Positions 22,113 to 25,012 of a stretch of 25,012 nucleotides of DNA are shown in pieces. Position numbers and translations under genes: made by a program. Position 1 is the first letter of the stretch; every line of letters begins with the position of its first letter. A model generated the notes under the pieces. That model was not told where the DNA came from. It ran no database searches and saw only the letters and a list, made by a program, of their open reading frames with translations. This stretch comes from Methylomonas sp. (GTDB taxonomy: Bacteria > Pseudomonadota > Gammaproteobacteria > Methylococcales > Methylomonadaceae), in NCBI GenBank assembly GCA_026990815.1, contig JALXCS010000078.1, forward strand, positions 322 through 25,333, read 5' to 3'.

Positions 22113-24417
22113 TTTTAAAGTCGCCATTATTGGAAATCCAAATTGCGGGAAAACCACATTATTTAATGCCTTAACTGGCGCCAGACAGCATGTGGGCAAT
22201 TGGCCGGGAGTGACCGTTGAACGTAAGTACGGAGAATATGACCATAATGGCAAAAAACTGCAAGTTGTCGATTTACCCGGCACTTATTCTTTGGAAGCCA
22301 GTGATGACACAGTTTCTCTTGATGAAAAAATTGCCAGGGATTTTGTTGCTTCACGTGAGGCTGATTTAATAATCAATATCGTCGATGCTTCAAATATTGA
22401 ACGAAATCTGTATTTAACATCGCAACTCATCGAAATGAAAGTACCGATGATTGTGGTGCTGAATATGATGGATAGCGCTGCGCGTAAAGGCATCAAAATT
22501 GATATTGGATTATTGTCAAAACAGCTGGGATGCCCCGTTATTCCAATCACTGCTGCCAGTCTGCAAGGTATTGAGCAACTAAAGACTGAAATTAATTATA
22601 GTGTTATCAGTAAACCGGTTCCAACGGTAGAAATAAAATACGACCAGGCATTGGAAAAAGCAATTTCTGAACTTTCGCAGTTACTATCACAGAAAGCAGA
22701 ACAAAATCATTGCGATGCTCGTTGGTTAGCGATTAGGCTGTTGGAAGATGATACTCTGGCTAAACAATTTGCCGGTTCAGAATATTCCGCTATCGCAAAA
22801 AAAATGCAGACGGAAATTGAGCAACAGATTGGTGACGAAATTGACATTGTAGCTGCAGATGCCCGTTATGATTTTGTCAACAAGCTGATTCAGGCTTGTG
22901 TTTCAAAGATGACTGAAGTTTCCCGGGATCTCTCCGACCGGATTGATCGAGTGGTATTGAACCGGTTTTTAGGGATTCCCATTTTTTTGTTTGTAATGTA
23001 CTTGATGTTTATGTTCACTATCAACTTCGGTACCGCATTCGTTGATTTTTTCGACCAGGGCGTCGCCGCATTTTTAGTGGATGGACTGTCAGTATTTTTG
23101 ACTCAAATGAATTGGCCCGACTGGTTGATTGTGCTACTCGCTGATGGTATTGGCGGCGGCATCCAGGTAGTTGCAACCTTTATTCCTATTGTTGGTTTTT
23201 TGTTTTTGTTTCTCTCGGTTCTGGAAGATTCTGGCTATATGGCGAGAGCGGCTTTCGTAATGGATCGGTTTATGCGGTTGATTGGCTTGCCAGGCAAATC
23301 CTTTGTCCCGATGATCGTCGGATTTGGCTGTAATGTACCCGCAATTATGGCCACAAGAACCTTGGAAAGTCATCGAGACCGGATTTTGACTAACATCATG
23401 AATCCTTTTATGTCTTGTGGCGCGAGACTGCCGGTTTATGCGTTATTTGCCGCCGCTTTTTTTCCGGTGGGAGGGCAAAATATTGTTTTTGGCCTGTATC
23501 TACTGGGTATCGCTGTTGCTGTCATGACCGGGTTGATTATGAAAAAAACCTTATTTCAGGGTGAATCAGCACCGTTTATTATGGAATTACCGACCTATCA
23601 TCTGCCCACTGTTCGGGGGATTTTAATCCGTACCTGGGATCGTTTGAAAACCTTTTTATTCAATGCCGGAAAAGTCATCGTACCGATGGTTTTGGTGTTG
23701 AATTTCCTGAATGCAATGGGAACCGATGGGACTTTCGGCAAAGAAAATACCGAACAATCGGTATTAAGTGAAATCGGACGAACTTTGGTACCTGCTTTTA
23801 GACCAATGGGGATTGAAGAAAAAAACTGGCCCGCAACGGTAGGTATTTTCACTGGACTTTTGGCTAAAGAAGCAGTCGTTGGTACTCTGGACGCATTATA
23901 TAGTAGCTTGGGTCAGGGAGTTGAAGAACAGCAAACCGAGTTTGATTTAGGCGAAGCGTTAACGGGCGCGGTATTGACAATTCCAGATAATTTAATGGGG
24001 CTCATGGATAGTGCGCTGGATCCATTAGGTCTGGATATTGAGTCAGCAAATCAGGAAGCAGAAGTTAATAACCGAACCTTCGGAGAAATGCAGGCGCGTT
24101 TTGATGGAAAAATTGGCGCATTTGCGTATTTGTTGTTTGTACTATTATATGCTCCCTGCGTTGCGGCAACTGCGGCATTGCATCGAGAAACCGGCTTTGG
24201 ATGGACAGCATTTGTGGTTTCCTGGACAACGGGTATTGCCTATATGACGGCGACTATTTTTTACCAAGCTGCAACATTCAGTCGCCATCCGCAATATTCC
24301 AGTTATTGGATTATCGGGTTGTTAACTGCTTTTGCTACCGTGATTCTAATCTTTAAACTTTGGGGAATGAAAAACGAAAGTCGTAGTCCCAGTGAGGTAA
24401 ATAATGATCCTGTCTGA
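22102..24417 (+). CDS. feoB: Ferrous iron transporter FeoB
   Basis: An inner-membrane Fe(II) transporter of 771 residues (E. coli 773). The N-terminal G domain shows GNPNCGKT (11-18), the switch region NWPGVTVERK, DLPG (57-60) and NMMD (121-124). A helical spacer leads to the membrane core, which has two Gate-like repeats: GFGCNVPAIMATRTL followed by MSCGARLPVYALFAAAFFP in the first, and LLAKEAVVGTLDALY in the second. The cysteines in these helices are conserved in the family. AGAGAAG-like bases before the ATG (AGAGAAG at 22091-22097) provide a ribosome site inside feoA. It overlaps feoA by 11 and feoC by 14 bases, so all three are coupled. Confidence 0.97.
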   Translation: MKIDFKVAIIGNPNCGKTTLFNALTGARQHVGNWPGVTVERKYGEYDHNGKKLQVVDLPGTYSLEASDDTVSLDEKIARDFVASREADLIINIVDASNIERNLYLTSQLIEMKVPMIVVLNMMDSAARKGIKIDIGLLSKQLGCPVIPITAASLQGIEQLKTEINYSVISKPVPTVEIKYDQALEKAISELSQLLSQKAEQNHCDARWLAIRLLEDDTLAKQFAGSEYSAIAKKMQTEIEQQIGDEIDIVAADARYDFVNKLIQACVSKMTEVSRDLSDRIDRVVLNRFLGIPIFLFVMYLMFMFTINFGTAFVDFFDQGVAAFLVDGLSVFLTQMNWPDWLIVLLADGIGGGIQVVATFIPIVGFLFLFLSVLEDSGYMARAAFVMDRFMRLIGLPGKSFVPMIVGFGCNVPAIMATRTLESHRDRILTNIMNPFMSCGARLPVYALFAAAFFPVGGQNIVFGLYLLGIAVAVMTGLIMKKTLFQGESAPFIMELPTYHLPTVRGILIRTWDRLKTFLFNAGKVIVPMVLVLNFLNAMGTDGTFGKENTEQSVLSEIGRTLVPAFRPMGIEEKNWPATVGIFTGLLAKEAVVGTLDALYSSLGQGVEEQQTEFDLGEALTGAVLTIPDNLMGLMDSALDPLGLDIESANQEAEVNNRTFGEMQARFDGKIGAFAYLLFVLLYAPCVAATAALHRETGFGWTAFVVSWTTGIAYMTATIFYQAATFSRHPQYSSYWIIGLLTAFATVILIFKLWGMKNESRSPSEVNNDPV

Positions 24418-24625
24418 TTTAAGGAATTACATTAAGCAACATCGACGCGTGGTACTTGCCGATCTGGTCAGTCATTTTGATATGGATCCAGATGCCATCC
24501 GTGGTATGTTGGGCAAGTGGATCAGCAAGGGCAAAGTGCGCAAATTATCAGCAGAAAATGCCTGTGGCACCACTTGTTGCAAATGTGACCCGGTACAAAC
24601 CGAGATATATGAATGGGTTGAATAA
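24404..24625 (+). CDS. feoC: FeoC-like winged-helix protein with Cys cluster
   Basis: A 73-residue protein overlapping the feoB end by 14 bases. Residues 1-50 form a small winged-helix domain (ILSDLRNYIKQHRRVVLADL then a recognition-helix-like MDPDAIRGMLGKWISKG). The wing holds Cys54, Cys58, Cys59 and Cys61, a cluster that in other FeoC proteins binds an oxygen-sensitive iron-sulfur cluster. FeoC is thought to stabilise or regulate FeoB rather than act as a classical repressor. Its position as the third gene of feoABC is the gammaproteobacterial arrangement. Confidence 0.88.
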   Translation: MILSDLRNYIKQHRRVVLADLVSHFDMDPDAIRGMLGKWISKGKVRKLSAENACGTTCCKCDPVQTEIYEWVE

Positions 24626-24708
24626 CATTTATAACTTGATTCATCAATACCATCTCTGAATGATTTTTGTTATGCTTGGCCTTGGAATAATTAAAAAAGG
24701 GCGGAACG

Positions 24709-24822
24709 ATGAAAATAATAATTCGGACAACTGGATTGATGGTGTTGGTTTTTTTACTTCAAGGTTGTGGCTATAACACCTTACAAACAACTGATGAAGC
24801 GATTAAAGCCGCATGGGCGTAG
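24709..24822 (+). pseudogene. lemA: Truncated LemA-family lipoprotein gene
   Basis: The 37-codon frame has a lipoprotein signal ending in LLQGC and continues GYNTLQTTDEAIKAAWA before a TAG stop. GCGYNxxQxxDExxKAAW is the characteristic start of mature LemA proteins, which normally continue about 150 residues with a VLNQYQRRADLIPNLV-like helix. Here the match stops at the codon after AAW, and the sequence switches 5 bases past the stop into a repeat element. The gene therefore appears interrupted, and the rest may lie beyond the window. A GGGCGGA sequence upstream of the ATG could be its ribosome site. Confidence 0.75.
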
Positions 24823-24827
24823 TAATT

Positions 24828-24950
24828 GGGGTCAGAGTAAAACTAATTACGGGTTTAAAGAAATAAATTTTATTTTACTCTGACCGCAAAAAAATAATTA
24901 ATTTTACTATGACCCCAAAAAAATATGACCCCAAAAAATATGCCTAAAAA
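24828..24950. mobile_element. Inverted-repeat element of the GGGGTCAGAGTAAAA type (left boundary)
   Basis: GGGGTCAGAGTAAAACTAAT at 24828 begins a 22-base arm that pairs with 24895-24916 at 20 of 22 positions. A third, partial copy of the same motif in inverted orientation lies at 24872-24885 (ATTTTACTCTGACC). The element then continues into near-tandem copies of TATGACCCCAAAAAA (24908-24923, 24924-24938, and a degenerate third from 24939). Such GGGGTCAGAGTAAA repeats are, to my knowledge, associated with IS200-like/REP-associated tyrosine transposases; no transposase is visible before the window ends, so family and right boundary are unknown. Confidence 0.6.
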
Positions 24951-25012
24951 CGGGTATTTTTACAAGAATCTGGCAGCGGGTTATTCAATTAATAGACAAA
25001 ATGATTTATGGA

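Noticed and set aside
22347..22362. A third parS-like sequence, TGCTTCACGTGAGGCT, inside feoB
   Set aside because: It keeps the CACGTG core but has four mismatches to TGTTTCACGTGAAACA, lies far from the other two sites and is well explained as feoB coding sequence.
24925..25012. An open frame running off the right edge (starting MTPKNMPKNGYFYKNL)
   Set aside because: Only 29 codons, its start falls inside the tandem repeat, and it matches no transposase or LemA pattern I recognise; the next bases are needed to decide.
1..25012. CRISPR arrays, tRNA or rRNA genes and riboswitches
   Set aside because: I looked for regularly spaced repeats, cloverleaf-like sequences and known leader motifs and saw none; subtle structured RNAs cannot be excluded without covariance-model searches.

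Overview
The window reads as chromosomal DNA from a gammaproteobacterium of fairly low G+C (about 40% by eye). It opens just downstream of where oriC is expected: dnaN (3' part), recF and gyrB run in the same direction. The 804-residue GyrB is the length of the E. coli type. lgt-thyA-folA and feoABC are also gammaproteobacterial arrangements. A Met/Gly-rich multicopper oxidase would suit a methanotroph-like (Methylococcales) lineage, but that assignment is a guess.

Layout. (1) 2-6427: dnaN', recF, gyrB, lgt, thyA and folA, all plus strand and tightly packed, with ATGA overlaps at lgt/thyA and thyA/folA. Two exact 16-bp parS (ParB-binding) sites lie at the end of recF and in the recF-gyrB gap. 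(2) 6514-7302: an isolated SDR oxidoreductase. (3) 7303-9100: a gene-poor patch holding one DUF1269-type membrane gene (minus strand) bracketed by two 51-bp inverted copies of a palindromic repeat, with other hairpins and a possible IS200/IS605-type remnant. (4) 9101-11427: a Tat-exported multicopper oxidase, a bidirectional terminator, and a convergent lipoprotein built from 11-residue amphipathic repeats. (5) 11566-16755: one 1729-residue protein joining an N-terminal DEDD-type exonuclease region, a Cys/His cluster, a complete RecQ helicase and a complete UvrD/Rep helicase. This is the most striking item. (6) 16844-19828: a translationally coupled operon of a GT2 glycosyltransferase, a double LAB_N membrane protein and an ArnT-like transferase, probably for glycan modification of lipid A or another envelope lipid. 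(7) 19835-21718: a minus-strand FtsH protease. (8) 21808-24625: feoABC for ferrous iron uptake behind a sigma70-like promoter and a Fur box. (9) 24709-25012: a lemA-type lipoprotein gene cut after 37 codons at the boundary of a repeat element with GGGGTCAGAGTAAAA-type inverted repeats.

Functionally, the left part is housekeeping replication, segregation and nucleotide metabolism. The right part is envelope and metal homeostasis. The candidate unusual system is the exonuclease-RecQ-UvrD fusion: its N-terminal half has the domain order of the Werner syndrome helicase (exonuclease then RecQ), with a second helicase motor of the opposite polarity class added on the same chain.
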